This document shows, in pieces, positions 12,160 through 23,034 of a DNA stretch of 64,000 nt. The stretch's first letter is position 1. The number at the start of each line of letters is the position of its first letter. Source of the stretch: Nitzschia sp. pyKryTriq1 (taxonomy: Eukaryota > Bacillariophyta > Bacillariophyceae > Bacillariales > Bacillariaceae); contig OY101130.1 of NCBI GenBank assembly GCA_956465555.1, positions 868,001 through 932,000 of the forward strand. The letters are read 5' to 3'. The position numbers were made by a program, and so were the translations under genes. The notes below the pieces were generated by a model. The model saw only the letters and a list, made by a program, of their open reading frames with translations, was not told where the DNA came from and did not search any database.

Positions 12160-14502
12160 ATGACTCAACCTAAGTGCCCATTCTCTTTCCAAAAGGCCAA
12201 TAAGGCTGTGACAGTGAACGACCCCTTTTTCCCAGAGCGTTTAAATCTGAAAATTTTGAATCAACACGCTGCAAACAATCCGAACCCTTCTTTGGACCAC
12301 TACGAATACGCCAAGCTGTTCAAAACATTGGACGTAGATCAAGTCAAGAAAGACATCACTAAAGTTCTGACTACCTCCCAAGATTGGTGGCCAGCCGACT
12401 ACGGCAACTATGCCCCATTCTTCATCCGACAAGCTTGGCACCAAGCCGGAACCCATCGAATTGCAGATGGTCGGGGAGGGACCAACACAGGAAATCAACG
12501 CTTTGCCCCTCTGAATAGCTGGCCAGACAATGGTAACCTTGACAAGGCAAGAAGGTTGCTATGGCAGATCAAACAGAAATACGGAAAAGCCTTGTCCTGG
12601 GCTGACCTGTTCATGTTAACGGGAAACCAATCTCTGGAGATCATGGGTTTGAAACCCTTTGGGTTTGGCGGTGGTCGACTGGACATCTATGCTCCCGAAG
12701 AGGACATCTACTGGGGCCCTGAAGGTGCGATGTTAACTGATGCTCGCCACGAAAAGGTTGGCGAAATCCACAAGCCACTTGGGGCTTCTGAACAAGGTTT
12801 GATTTATGTGAATCCAGAAGGCCCTGGAGGAAACGCCGACCCCCTCGAGGCTGCGAAGGAAATTCGTGCTACCTTCCGAAATATGGCCATGAATGATTAC
12901 GAGACTGTCGCGCTGATCGCGGGAGGTCATACTTTTGGAAAGTCTCACGGCGCGGCACCCGCATCCAAGTTAGGACCTGGTCCTGGTAAGTCAAGAGCTG
13001 TCCCGCATCGGTACGGTGTCCTTTTAGTAGACTTTTTAAATTATTCCTTCTCACACATTTCCGTCCATGCTTTGTTTCGCATAGAATCTGCTCCAATTGA
13101 ACAGCAAGGTCTAGGATACAAGAGCGAGTACGGAACCGGCAAGGGCAAGGATACCATCACGAGTGGACTAGAAGGAGCATGGACAGACAAACCCACCCAA
13201 TGGGATAACGGATATTTTTCCAACCTCTTTGAACATGAATGGAAATGCGTGACAGGTCCGGGTGGTAAGCACCAATGGGAGCCTGCCGACTCACAAGAAA
13301 AGAACGTCCCCGACGCGCACGAGAAGGGTACCTTTCACAAGCCCATGATGTTCACCACGGACATTGCGCTGAAAGAGGATCCCGTCTATGGGCCGATTTC
13401 CGAGCACTTCTACGAACATCCCGACGAATTCTCGGATGCTTTTGCCAAGGCATGGTACAAGCTGACGCACCGAGATATGGGTCCAGCGACCAGGTTGATT
13501 GGAACGGACGTTGCCGAGCCTCAAATTTGGCAAGATCCTCTCCCAACCAGTGTCAATCTTACTCTTATCGAGCGCGAGGATATTCGCGCCTTAAAATCCA
13601 AGGTTCTGGGGGGCACGGGAACTCTCAAGGCTCGAGTTTTTGGAACTTCTGGACCTGACATCGCCCAATTGGTCAAGGTGGCCTGGGCGTCGGCATCCAC
13701 CTTCCGTCAAACTGACTTTCGTGGAGGTGCCAACGGTTCCAGGATTCGATTGGAGCCCCAACGTCACCGGCCAGCCAATGATCCCCTAGAATTGGATCTT
13801 GTCTTGAAGCACCTTGAGAAGATCCAAACCGAATTCAACAATAGCAAGGATGGGACCAGTCTCAAACGCATTTCCATGGCGGATTTGATCGTTTTGGCCG
13901 GCACCGTGGCTTTGGAAGAAGCGGCCAAGCGTGCGGGTGTTGAAATTGAAATCCCCTTCTTGCCTGGACGTACAGATGCACTTGCCGAGCACACTGATGC
14001 TGAATCATTTGCTCCATTGGAACCGACAGCCGATGGTTTCCGAAATTACTACCAGGAAGGTGGAGTCAACCACTTGCGGCCGGAGGAAAGTTTACTGGAC
14101 CGCGCTCATCTACTCGGATTGACAGCTCCCGAAATGACTGTTTTGGTCGGTGGTCTTCGAGTCTTGGGCGCCAACGCGGCGAACACGCATTTGGGTGTTC
14201 TGACCGACAATCCGGGTACTCTGAGTAACGAATTCTTTGTTAATCTCTTGGATGTGAAAACCTCATGGAAGCCAATCGGTGGAAACCGCTTCGAGACTGT
14301 CGGTAGCAAGAAATCTTTTACAGCCTCTCGTGTCGATCTTGCATTTGGTCACAACTCGGAACTTCGGGCAATTGCTGAATATTATGCTTGCGCCGATGCC
14401 AAGGAATCCTTCGTCAAGGATTTTGCCAAAGCGTGGGCCAAGGTAATGAATGCCGACCGATATGATATCCCACCGATTGCCCGGGACGACATGATGATCT
14501 AA
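12160..14502 (+). CDS. katG: Catalase-peroxidase KatG
   Basis: This bifunctional haem enzyme decomposes H2O2. The frame is open for 780 codons, but 12986-13084 has GT-AG ends and interrupts the conserved sequence between GPGP and [11 protein letters not shown]. Removing it gives 747 residues, the normal KatG length. Distal haem residues Arg90, Trp93 and His94 lie in [12 protein letters not shown]. Tyr216 ([11 protein letters not shown]) and Met242 (FRNMAMND) complete the Trp-Tyr-Met adduct needed for catalase activity. The proximal His257 is in [11 protein letters not shown]. The degenerate C-terminal peroxidase repeat is complete. No signal peptide or obvious peroxisomal C-terminus is seen, so it is predicted cytosolic. 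KatG is mainly bacterial, and its presence in protists and fungi is attributed to gene transfer. AATAAA follows the stop at about 14519. Confidence 0.95.
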   Translation: MTQPKCPFSFQKANKAVTVNDPFFPERLNLKILNQHAANNPNPSLDHYEYAKLFKTLDVDQVKKDITKVLTTSQDWWPADYGNYAPFFIRQAWHQAGTHRIADGRGGTNTGNQRFAPLNSWPDNGNLDKARRLLWQIKQKYGKALSWADLFMLTGNQSLEIMGLKPFGFGGGRLDIYAPEEDIYWGPEGAMLTDARHEKVGEIHKPLGASEQGLIYVNPEGPGGNADPLEAAKEIRATFRNMAMNDYETVALIAGGHTFGKSHGAAPASKLGPGPGKSRAVPHRYGVLLVDFLNYSFSHISVHALFRIESAPIEQQGLGYKSEYGTGKGKDTITSGLEGAWTDKPTQWDNGYFSNLFEHEWKCVTGPGGKHQWEPADSQEKNVPDAHEKGTFHKPMMFTTDIALKEDPVYGPISEHFYEHPDEFSDAFAKAWYKLTHRDMGPATRLIGTDVAEPQIWQDPLPTSVNLTLIEREDIRALKSKVLGGTGTLKARVFGTSGPDIAQLVKVAWASASTFRQTDFRGGANGSRIRLEPQRHRPANDPLELDLVLKHLEKIQTEFNNSKDGTSLKRISMADLIVLAGTVALEEAAKRAGVEIEIPFLPGRTDALAEHTDAESFAPLEPTADGFRNYYQEGGVNHLRPEESLLDRAHLLGLTAPEMTVLVGGLRVLGANAANTHLGVLTDNPGTLSNEFFVNLLDVKTSWKPIGGNRFETVGSKKSFTASRVDLAFGHNSELRAIAEYYACADAKESFVKDFAKAWAKVMNADRYDIPPIARDDMMI
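12986..13084 (+). other. Stop-free 99-bp intron inside katG
   Basis: The donor is GTAAGT and the acceptor CATAG. Its length is a multiple of three and it has no in-frame stop, so unspliced RNA would encode a KatG with 33 extra residues between His257 of the haem pocket and the conserved [10 protein letters not shown] segment. The extra residues match nothing usual in the family. Confidence 0.85.
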
Positions 14503-14938
14503 CTTTAAGCAATTTCGCAATAAACGCCTTCGTCAAGTCCGATAATAGATGTAAATAGATATTGCCATGCTAACATAGACAAATAAATAAGGCGATGGCA
14601 GATGATGACAAACGTGCTGAAAGTGGAGTTCCAGTTGTTGTCTCGTCATCTTTCAGTATGGTACGTACCGGTTGCCGGTACTTCTTGTATCTGGTATCAA
14701 AAATCGTCGTGCCCGCCCGACTTGCATGTGTACCAAATGAAATTTAAACATATCTGAAGGTTGTTTAAAAAGCATAATCCTAAGTAACTGCGGAATATTC
14801 TCTAATTACCAAAGCCAACGGATCGCACATCCACATGTTTAGCGCTTCTCACAATTTCTGCGACAAAACTACGACGAACGACGACGACAATTATTCGGAA
14901 GCAACAAGATAACAATTCGTATTGAATCGATATTAACC
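14503..14938. other. Spacer between katG and the ankyrin-like gene
   Basis: It holds the katG 3' region and a GTAC-rich segment at about 14658-14695. No gene is seen. Confidence 0.4.
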
Positions 14939-15505
14939 ATGGCAAAAGTAAACAAAGACGGAGAGCTAGAAGTGGATTACGAAACGAACCCCACCAACCT
15001 TTATTTGTTGATTCAGCAAGGCGAGTGGGAGGGGGTTGAACACCAAGCTAAACATTTTCCCGAAGAGATCGAAATATTTGTATATCGCCGCGATGAAAAT
15101 GGATTGGTGAAGTGGAGACTCCTTCCTATTCACTGCGCAGTTTTACTCAATGCTCCTCTGAACGTGCTGGAGGTGTTGCTCAAGGGCTACAAGGCCGGAG
15201 CCAAAGCTCTTGACGATCGACACTGCTTGCCAATCCACACGGCTATTAAAAAACACGCGAGCCCAGAAACAATCAATTTGTTGTTGGCAGCCTATCCCAA
15301 GTGTGTCGATGTGGTGAATGATAATGGTTGGACACCCTATCAAATGGCAGAGAACTCCAGTTCTCCTCACAAGGGATATTATGTTCGGGCCCTGAAACCC
15401 GGCTCGTCGACCTATTCGGCGGTCACTGCGAGTTTTTCGGATTTGTTTTGTGGGGTCGAACTTTCGGCGGATCCACGAACAGCCTTTGGTCTACTAGCAA
15501 CGTAG
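14939..15505 (+). CDS. Small ankyrin-repeat-like protein
   Basis: This is a 188-residue single-exon protein with no signal peptide. Residues about 20-145 form three or four ankyrin-like units recognisable by LPIHCAVLLNAPLNVLEVLL, LPIHTAIKKHASPETINLLL and a final GWTPYQMAENS. The LPIHxA version of the usual TPLHxA is common in stramenopile ankyrin proteins. Such repeats act as protein-binding surfaces; the partner is unknown. The C-terminal 40 residues are not ankyrin-like and have no recognised motif. It ends 127 bp from the convergent glycosyltransferase gene. Confidence 0.65.
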   Translation: MAKVNKDGELEVDYETNPTNLYLLIQQGEWEGVEHQAKHFPEEIEIFVYRRDENGLVKWRLLPIHCAVLLNAPLNVLEVLLKGYKAGAKALDDRHCLPIHTAIKKHASPETINLLLAAYPKCVDVVNDNGWTPYQMAENSSSPHKGYYVRALKPGSSTYSAVTASFSDLFCGVELSADPRTAFGLLAT

Positions 15506-15632
15506 TGAAACCGGAACTGAATACCGAATACCGCACGTGCAGTGGTCGCAGTCATCTCGTCGTCTTTCCCATCGAAACAGAAAAGTAACAATAGTGCTCC
15601 CCTAGTTTTGTTCCACTTTTCTCGTTTTTAAT

Positions 15633-17624
15633 TTATTTGTAAGATTCCCAAAAGCGCAACGATTTGGTAATGGGGACCCAATGCAAAATTGCTTTGGGAA
15701 CAAAATAAGCCAGTACTGATAAATCATGTCCCAAATTGTTTTCCCAGTACTTGCTTCGAGCTTCTGTATTGGTTTGAGCTTGTTCGACAATACCGGCCAC
15801 CAACGAGGACCCAAACCCCAAACATTCACTTCCCAAATACAAATGCACATTATCGAATTCGTGGTACCAAAAGTCTTCGTGTTGTTGCGGAAATTCGCGA
15901 GGAGCTTGGTATTTGTCTCTCATTTCTCCTACCACAAAGGTGTGCCCAGACGACTGGGTATGTACAACTTGTTGAAACTGGGACAGTATTAGCCAATGCT
16001 TCGATTGAATCAAGACGACCAACTCCAATCGTTCGGAATAATTGGGTAGTTTCTGATGCAGGTAATAGAGTAGAGTAGTGCCCAGGCCTTGATGAATATT
16101 ATGACGGACATTGAAATACCAAGTATCATCGATTGTCGTTGATTTTGACGGTGGTGGGGCAAGCAAACTGTCCACATTCGATAAGACCTCAGAAGGACCT
16201 TCCAGTTGAACTCCCACAACAAATACGTAGTACAGACCACAGTGGTTGTCACTGTTGCCGGCAGCATACTTGGAAATAGGACATATGCTATTGTTGCTGT
16301 CATGCTCGTTTCTTCGTTTCCATTCTTGCAAATATAACTCCCTTTTATGTACCACCTCTTCATGACTCGTGAACGTCTCTAGTAAAATTGCCAACAAGGA
16401 GGGATGGCTCGTCACAGCACGAACACCAGATGCATCATCAAAATGTGGAAGAGCTGGTAGTTTCCCTTCTAGTCGTTCTTGTCGTCGTCGTTGTTCTCTA
16501 GCCAAAATACGCTCCCATCGATAATTTCCCTTGACGGGATGCTCCCAAAAGATTGTATGTTTGGGGATACTCATCCATCGTTGGATCGCTTCAGGATTTT
16601 GTTGAATCATGCTGGTAGCATCATGATCTTCGTGACCAGCAAAGTAGGGAGCAGCAAAGCTAATATTCGTAGTTTCCGAAGTATACCACTTTCTCGCTTC
16701 TACGACCATTGCCTTCGACACATCTCTGCTGATCAAATACAATTGTCCCGCCAAGTACAAATGCATGCCCGAATACCATTCCTTTTGCCACATCGTCTCA
16801 TCGGCAAAGGTTGTCCAATACGCCTTGTGTCGAAAGGCCCCAAGAAGCGTGGACGGTACTCCAGTTTCGGGTCGGGGCCACGGTAGTTCCTTATACAAAA
16901 ATCGCCACAAGGCATTCCATCGCAAGAAGGAGTCAGAGTCGCATTTCATGACGTAGTCTATTTCCAATTCCCTCGCCACCCCACTTGCCCAATGAAAGAA
17001 GGTGGGCGTCTTGCCCTCATTCATATTTTCCCGAATATTCAAAATGGTCATATCGGATCGGCCCACATCTTTGATTTGAGGTACGATGGTGGAGGTGGTG
17101 CCGTTTAATGTCAAGGGGCGGTTATCCGTGCCCAAATGATAGGTTGGAATGGACGAGGTTGCGTTGTGTCCCCCCAAAACAAAAGTGTACGCCACTTGAC
17201 ACTTTTCTGGATCGAATTCCTTCCATGTACACAATCTAGAATCATTCCACAATTGAAACAGCTGTCGATGTCGATCTCTGTAGACCACTCCCATTTGGTG
17301 ATCATTGGCGTTTCCCAGGATTCCGATCAAGATTCGGGGTGGTCGCGTCGCGGTGTGAAGATGGAGCTCATGCTGGTGCTGGTTGGTCGTTTTGATGCGG
17401 ACACTGGCGGAAAATTGCGTCTTGGATGATGGTGATGATGACTCGTAAGGTTGAGAATGGTGATTATTGGTCGCTTGATAGACAATCCACAGCTGAAGGA
17501 TGACAGCTGCCGACGCCAAGACGGCCAACCATCGATTGGAGCGACGGGTCCAACAGGAGGAAACAGCACTGCTGTTGGTGCCACCACTCGCAGTACTAAT
17601 CGTAGCAGCACGAGTACTCCTCAT
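15633..17624 (-). CDS. GT31-like Golgi glycosyltransferase
   Basis: This is a 663-residue type II membrane protein. A short cytosolic tail is followed by one membrane anchor at about 33-51 (WLAVLASAAVILQLWIVYQA) and a Ser/Thr-rich stem. The catalytic region at about 90-370 starts PRILIGILGNAND. Its DxD-type metal/nucleotide-sugar motif lies in YVMKCDSDSFLRW, and YLAGQLYLISRDV and GHEDHDATSM follow in the order seen in beta-1,3-galactosyltransferase-like (GT31) enzymes. The last 200 or so residues are extra and unassigned. Its likely job is transfer of Gal or GlcNAc in the Golgi. Donor and acceptor cannot be predicted. The start is the first ATG of the open frame, and the gene converges on the ankyrin-like gene. 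Confidence 0.7.
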   Translation of the reverse strand: MRSTRAATISTASGGTNSSAVSSCWTRRSNRWLAVLASAAVILQLWIVYQATNNHHSQPYESSSPSSKTQFSASVRIKTTNQHQHELHLHTATRPPRILIGILGNANDHQMGVVYRDRHRQLFQLWNDSRLCTWKEFDPEKCQVAYTFVLGGHNATSSIPTYHLGTDNRPLTLNGTTSTIVPQIKDVGRSDMTILNIRENMNEGKTPTFFHWASGVARELEIDYVMKCDSDSFLRWNALWRFLYKELPWPRPETGVPSTLLGAFRHKAYWTTFADETMWQKEWYSGMHLYLAGQLYLISRDVSKAMVVEARKWYTSETTNISFAAPYFAGHEDHDATSMIQQNPEAIQRWMSIPKHTIFWEHPVKGNYRWERILAREQRRRQERLEGKLPALPHFDDASGVRAVTSHPSLLAILLETFTSHEEVVHKRELYLQEWKRRNEHDSNNSICPISKYAAGNSDNHCGLYYVFVVGVQLEGPSEVLSNVDSLLAPPPSKSTTIDDTWYFNVRHNIHQGLGTTLLYYLHQKLPNYSERLELVVLIQSKHWLILSQFQQVVHTQSSGHTFVVGEMRDKYQAPREFPQQHEDFWYHEFDNVHLYLGSECLGFGSSLVAGIVEQAQTNTEARSKYWENNLGHDLSVLAYFVPKAILHWVPITKSLRFWESYK

Positions 17625-18410
17625 CGCCTCTGCAGTTTTGTTTGGTCATAGACGTATGTCAAGGGGTGATATCATACTACCTGGTACTATGTTCGTGTCA
17701 TGGTTGTTGACTTCAAGAATATGAATGAATGGTCGGGTTACCTCTCTCATCTTGGCCCGCCCCGTTGTTGGATTTGGGTGTCGAAGGCCGAAGGCCTCGC
17801 ATTATTGCATCAGAAGACTGATGATAACGGGAAAGCCCATTTGACTTGACGGACCCGGTCGAAGAAGTCAAAGTAGTCCAATGATGAACAAATGACTCCG
17901 ACTTGTTCGATTCAACGGGTCATTTTCGTGGTGCTGCTGTTGTCTGTTGGTCGATCGGCACGCATCGAGCGCGGCGCTTTCCCCGCTTCGCGACGATTGG
18001 CTCGCGCCCCAAATCCTTCGCGCTGTGCGTCGTCGTCTCCGCGGCGCGCAGCGACTTCAAAGCGACCGCACCATGCCCATGCAGCCTTGATGCAGCGTCG
18101 GCCATGGTCGGTCGGTTGCGCTTGCTTTTCGCCGATCCCGCGCTTCGCCGCCTATGTATGGCTCTGATGCTGGGTTTGCTGGTTGCTGCATGCTGCTCTC
18201 CTGCTGCTGTTGTTGTCGCTGCTATCTTGCGGTCTTGGCCCTCTCCACTCACCCACCACACCGAACCAGACAATATTCCCGACAAGGCGTGGTCCGTTGT
18301 ACCCCTCAAGTCTCATTGCATATCATTAAATTGCATTCGTTGAAACCGCCGCTGCCGCTACAGTAGAAGACCCTCTAAAAGACACATTCACCAGACTTGA
18401 AAAACGAAAC
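17625..18410. other. Divergent spacer, GC-rich toward PP2A-A
   Basis: The spacer lies between the glycosyltransferase (minus) and PP2A-A (plus). Open frames at 17892-18343 exist in two registers and on both strands. They are Arg/Ser/Cys-rich with no recognisable motif, as expected from GC-rich leader DNA. I do not call a gene. Confidence 0.4.
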
Positions 18411-20445
18411 ATGTCTCTGTCGCTGGCGCCCGCGGGCATTTCGCCGGCCGCCTCCATCACGCTGGCCCGCAGCATTCCCAGCAATGTGGACGAGCTGATG
18501 GGTATGTCACCCTTTGATCTGTTTCAGACGCAAATGGAGCAAGGAAACACGGAGGCGCAAGTGGACGCGATGAAGCGCCTTCCGGTGGTTGCCTACGCCA
18601 TGGGCAGTGCGGCCACCCGCGAGACGCTCATTCCTTATCTGGGACAGCTCTCCCTGAAGCAGCTCGACGACGAGCTACTCTTGCTAATGGCGAAGCAGAT
18701 GCAGACCTTCATCCCGGCGCTCCTCACGACAGCAGCGCACATTGTGCTGGTGCTGCCGATCGTCGAGCGACTGGCGGCCGTCGAAGAGACGGTGGTTCGA
18801 GATCAGTCGGTCATCTTCTGGAATCACCTCTGCTCACACATGCCCACGCCCGTGGACGCCTCCATCACCACCACCATGGTGAGCATGGCCAAGCGCCTGG
18901 TGGGTGCCGACTGGTTCACCGCCAAGGTCTCGGTGGCTGGCATGCTACCCGCCCTGCACACGCTCACGCAGCACTCCGAAATTCCCTACTTGTACAAAGA
19001 ACTCTGCCTCGACGAGACACCCATGGTCAGGAGGGCGGCCTCACAGCATCTGGGGCACCTACTCGCCAGTCTGCAAGCCAAGGACGCCAGCAAGGAGCTG
19101 ATTCCGGTCCTGCAGCAGCTTTGCAAGGATGAACAGGACTCTGTGCGCATGCTGGCGGTTTCCAGTTTGGCACATGTCGGACCTTCTTACGGCAAGAACC
19201 CTGAATGGACCAAGGAGATCTTCCTGCCCTTGCTGAAGGAGGGAAGCACGGATATGAGTTGGTAAGTTTGGTGCTGGTTTTACTGGATGCACCTGGAGGG
19301 AAGGAAAGAACAAGCTAGTTAGATAGCTGCACTTGCACACGCAAACGTACTCATAGTCTCTCTCACCCACCTCATTCTTGCACCAAATCATTCACTAATG
19401 TCACCACCACAGGCGTGTGCGCCACAATCTGGCCAAAAACTTTTCGGAGGCCGCCAAGAGTCTGGGATTCCAAGCGAATTCTGCAAAATACGCCAATGAA
19501 ATGTCCCTTGTCATGGCGTGCTTTGTCTCTGTTCTCGCGGATGCCGAAGCAGAGGTCAGAGCCGCCGCAGTCGGTCATTTTGCTCCCATGGTTCATTGGG
19601 GAGGTTCCGCCCTCTTTCAAACCCATCTCTTGCCACTCCTTCCCGCGCTCGCGGATGACGTCGTCATGGAAGTCAGATCGAAATGTGCTCTCGCAATCAT
19701 GGAAAGCTCAGAAGGGGGAACTCTCGAAGATCCACTTATCGTCAACTCATTTGGTCCACTTCTAGAATCATTTTTGCAAGATGAATTCCAAGAAGTACAG
19801 CTGCAAGTTTTGCGGAATCTTCACAAACTTTCTCATTTGTTAAATGGCATGAATGGCGTAGTCAGCACTATTCTAAACATGTCCAAAGCCAGCAACTGGA
19901 GAGTCAGAGAAGGTGTTGCCAAGCTATTGCCTCACCTTGCTGAAGCCCGTGGACTCGATTTCTTTTTGACAGTCTTGTTGGAACCCGCCTGGCTGGTGCT
20001 ACTTTTGGACCCCGTCGCTTGTGTGCGATCCGCTTGTGTCTCGGGAATGGGCACTCTCCTTCGTGTCTCGGGACCCGATTGGATGTCCCAACACATTCTT
20101 CCTCAACATGTTCGAATTTACAATGCTGCCTCCACTGGGTCCTACTTAATTCGTATTACCATCTTGCAAGCCCACGCCCAAACGGCGGCCACCTGTCCCG
20201 AATCCCAATTGTGGAACGACGTTGTCTTGCAACTGCTACGGGGAGTTTCGGATAAGGTCCCCAATGTTCGAATGGTGGCGGCAGAAGGATTGAAGCTGGT
20301 CGTAGCGGGAGCCGAAGATCCCTCGCAACAAGCGGTTGTTCAAGCACAAATTGTGCCCGCTTTGGAACAACGTTTGGCCGAAGAAGATGATATGGATGTT
20401 CGACATGCTCTGAGTGACGCACTCGAGACGGTGCCCAAGAAGTAA
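18411..20445 (+). CDS. PP2A scaffold subunit A (PR65), HEAT repeats
   Basis: Two exons, 18411-19261 and 19413-20445, have a 151-bp GT-AG intron that splits a Trp codon and rejoins STDMSW with RVRHNLAKNF. The product has 627 residues, slightly longer than the usual 590 because of an extra N-terminus. It is almost entirely tandem HEAT repeats of about 39 residues with the expected VRxxA signatures, such as TPMVRRAASQHLGHL, DSVRMLAVSSLAHVG and NVRMVAAEGLKLV. PR65 is the horseshoe scaffold that holds the PP2A catalytic subunit and a regulatory B subunit and acts in cell-cycle and signalling dephosphorylation. Exon 1 is more GC-rich than exon 2. Confidence 0.92.
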
Positions 20446-21519
20446 GGCATACACTTCGGATTCGTGGCCGAACAAGAGTCTCTTTGGGAGGGTTGCTCTA
20501 CTCTTATGATTTTGGGGCTTTTTGTCCACTCAGCAATGGAACACGCAGAAACGCATATCATTTAGTAGATTTGTAATAGTTATAATGGTAATACAGACAA
20601 ATAAAAGATATAGTAGGCCTAGGTTGCTTCATATTTTATTACGAAGTGTAGACTACCTATTATTCGCGTAGCAGGGAATAGTAGAAAAAGAAACCACAAA
20701 GAGCGGGTCGTCTGCCTGTCGCCAGGCAGACGACGCCAATTATGTGGCGGCTGTGATAATTCAGCAGACGGACGGACACTTTGGTCGTTACTTGCGTCGG
20801 CCCGAGAATTACTGGGCTATTAAGCGTGATAAAAAGTAGGTGTTTCACTTTGGAAGGTTTCCTTTATTATGAGCACAATTTGTGCTTTTACTTTTAGTTG
20901 TACGATCATCCAACATCAGTTTGGAGCGTCATGGAACTTCTAATGTGTTGTTGGATGTTCTCTCTTTCGTAGAGTTCATTTGTCTTCATATGTAGTTTAG
21001 TTTATAGAAATGTAGATGCCGTTCTTTGTCGGACTTATACGGACGGATTCGGGTCCGATGGATCGGTGTTCGTGATTGTAGCGCATGACTTGAAGATGGG
21101 ACAAGAGAAGGGGGAACCCCATGATCTCCGGGGAACCACCTTGGGGATCGCCGAATTGACTCGGATGACCCGTATATTGTCACAGGCGTCTGATGCGGAA
21201 GAAATATGTCTTGGAGAGCGCGCTTTTTTATTGGCTATCTTCTCTTTTTCGTGTGATAGCATCGCATTTCATACTCAGTAGCCAGGTACAAAGTGTTCCT
21301 TGGAGTATTGTACACTTCCGATGAAGAATAAAGACTGTCGAAAGAGAGAAGAGGCAAAAGGCATGCAGGAAGCGTTTCGCAGAAGCAATCTCTGTTTTGA
21401 ATATTTAGGTGTGCCAGTGGCATGGATTGACTGTGTGTTGTTGAAGACTGCGCCCTCTTCGACGAATCAATCAGCCGCTGTTTACAAGGAGGTTACTTCG
21501 TACCTACATATACAAAGGC
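20446..21519. other. Spacer of about 1 kb
   Basis: No gene is recognised. It contains the PP2A-A 3' end (AATAAA-like words near 20600), a strong hairpin (20707-20734) and the promoter side of the seven-helix gene. Short plus-strand open frames at 21066-21560 lack recognisable motifs. Confidence 0.4.
20707..20734. repeat. Perfect 12-bp stem hairpin
   Basis: GTCGTCTGCCTG (20707-20718) and CAGGCAGACGAC (20723-20734) form an exact inverted repeat around a 4-nt TCGC loop. The site is about 260 bp past the PP2A-A stop. A related core, GCCTGTCGCCAGG, recurs near 52702 in front of the membrane-protein gene. It could be an RNA hairpin or a transposon remnant. No terminal repeats or target duplication were found. 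Confidence 0.6.
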
Positions 21520-22995
21520 ATGACTGGCGGCGAAGGAGGAGCCCTTGCTCTGGATCCTGATCCTGATGATGGCTGGTACAAAGGAAAGCCGATTCTCCGA
21601 CGGTGGGAGCTGAATGCGAGCGCTACCCGATACGATGTGATCACCTCGGCTCCCTCGGACGAACAGCTCCAGAAATATTGGTGGGCGTGGGCGTTCGTGG
21701 CTCTTGTGGTGGGAATAACCAGCTTGATTGTCTTTTTGGGAATCGCGACGAACAAAAAGGCCATGCAAAATCCCTTTAATCTGTATCTTCTGTTCTTGGC
21801 GATTCCTGATTTTGTCTTCAGCTTGTCCTGTGGAATCACCTGCCTACTAAATGCCACCAACGGGGAATACTGGGCTGCTTGGATGTGCAACTTTCAGCAA
21901 TGGTACTGCGTCTTTGGGATTGGATCCAACGCTTGGTTGAATGCATGTGTCACGCGGGAGCTGTATACGATGCTCAAGTTTAGCGACAAACGGCGGCGGT
22001 ACAAATCTCCTTCTCGGCGGTTCGTCTCCCAACAAGCTTTGGCGGTGTATTTGTACATGGCGTTTCTGGGAACGTGGGGAATTATGGAAGCTCCCCACTG
22101 GCCGTTTCATTCGGGAGCCAGTGGCGGGCTGGCCTGTTTGCCCATTGAAGTCGACCAACAGTCGAGTCTCTTTTTCTGGTTGGCCTTCTTTCCATTGTTT
22201 GCCGGAATTCCTTCGATCTACATCGTCTTTGTGACGTACCAAGTCTGGAGAAGGAAACTACTGCCTCCAACCGGCAAGCGGAGACTATTGACTGTCTATT
22301 TTGGTCGACTTGTGGTGGTATTCTACGTCATGTGGCTGCCAACATTGGTCATTCTGTTTGCTTTTTCGTCTTTTGTTCCTCCCTGGGTACATTTTGTGGG
22401 TGGTCTCTGGTCACATTTACAAGGAGCCGTCTCGGCCGGCGTGTCCGTGCTCAAACCTGATATCTACGCCGCCGTGATGGCGTTTCTCACCTGTCGCTCC
22501 TGTCGAGATTGCAAACCAGCAGGAGGAAGCGACGAGGAGGAGGAAACATTGTGTAGGTCATGTTTCAACTGCTGCTGCTTCCATCGAGACCACAAACAGC
22601 AAGTGGCTATTACGCCCAAAAACGAAACATTGGAACTCACGTCCACAGACAAGAATCATTCGAATACGAATCCAGCAATGCCCGGGGACTCTGCACAAGA
22701 GAATTCTTCTGGTGATGTCGAGCGAACGCAGCAGAACAAAACAAGAACAAATGGTGCTAGTCAAAGGTGGCCGGGGGAGAGGTATGGGTCCTCATCAGTG
22801 TTTCTTTCCAACGAGATATGGCCCTCCTCCTCACTGCGGTCGATGAGAAATAGCCTCCAATCTGCGGCTGCCTCATTGGCCTCGTCACAATTCTTGCGGT
22901 CTTCTTCAATGGCTTTAGAGGATTTGGCGGAAGGAGACGTGGAGCAGCATCAGGGAACAGCGGATCCCAAAACTACTGAAGAAGAAACAGCCTAA
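21520..22995 (+). CDS. Seven-helix receptor-like membrane protein
   Basis: This 491-residue single-exon protein has seven predicted membrane helices between about 47 and 325: AWAFVALVVGITSLIVFLGI, LYLLFLAIPDFVFSLSCGI, the QQWYCVFGIGSNAWL region, VYLYMAFLGTWGI, LFFWLAFFPLFAGIPSIYIV, FGRLVVVFYVMWLPTLVIL, and the region ending VLKPDIYAAVMAFL. Helix 3 ends with NACVTRELYTM, in the place of the DRY-type motif, and a basic loop KRRRYKSPSRR follows. The cytosolic tail is Cys-rich (CRSCRDC, CRSCFNCCC), then Ser/Thr-rich and acidic. The topology and loops resemble G-protein-coupled receptors (class A or cAMP-receptor-like). Ligand and coupling are unknown. A decayed copy follows directly, so the locus duplicated in tandem. 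Confidence 0.6.
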   Translation: MTGGEGGALALDPDPDDGWYKGKPILRRWELNASATRYDVITSAPSDEQLQKYWWAWAFVALVVGITSLIVFLGIATNKKAMQNPFNLYLLFLAIPDFVFSLSCGITCLLNATNGEYWAAWMCNFQQWYCVFGIGSNAWLNACVTRELYTMLKFSDKRRRYKSPSRRFVSQQALAVYLYMAFLGTWGIMEAPHWPFHSGASGGLACLPIEVDQQSSLFFWLAFFPLFAGIPSIYIVFVTYQVWRRKLLPPTGKRRLLTVYFGRLVVVFYVMWLPTLVILFAFSSFVPPWVHFVGGLWSHLQGAVSAGVSVLKPDIYAAVMAFLTCRSCRDCKPAGGSDEEEETLCRSCFNCCCFHRDHKQQVAITPKNETLELTSTDKNHSNTNPAMPGDSAQENSSGDVERTQQNKTRTNGASQRWPGERYGSSSVFLSNEIWPSSSLRSMRNSLQSAAASLASSQFLRSSSMALEDLAEGDVEQHQGTADPKTTEEETA

Positions 22996-23034
22996 CTGAA
23001 CAAAGACGCCCAGTTATTACTCCTAGCGCGTTTA

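Noticed and set aside
17892-18343. Open frames upstream of PP2A-A that start with a hydrophobic stretch
   Set aside because: Two overlapping plus-strand registers and one minus-strand register are all open in this GC-rich DNA. Composition is Arg/Ser/Cys-rich and no domain is visible.
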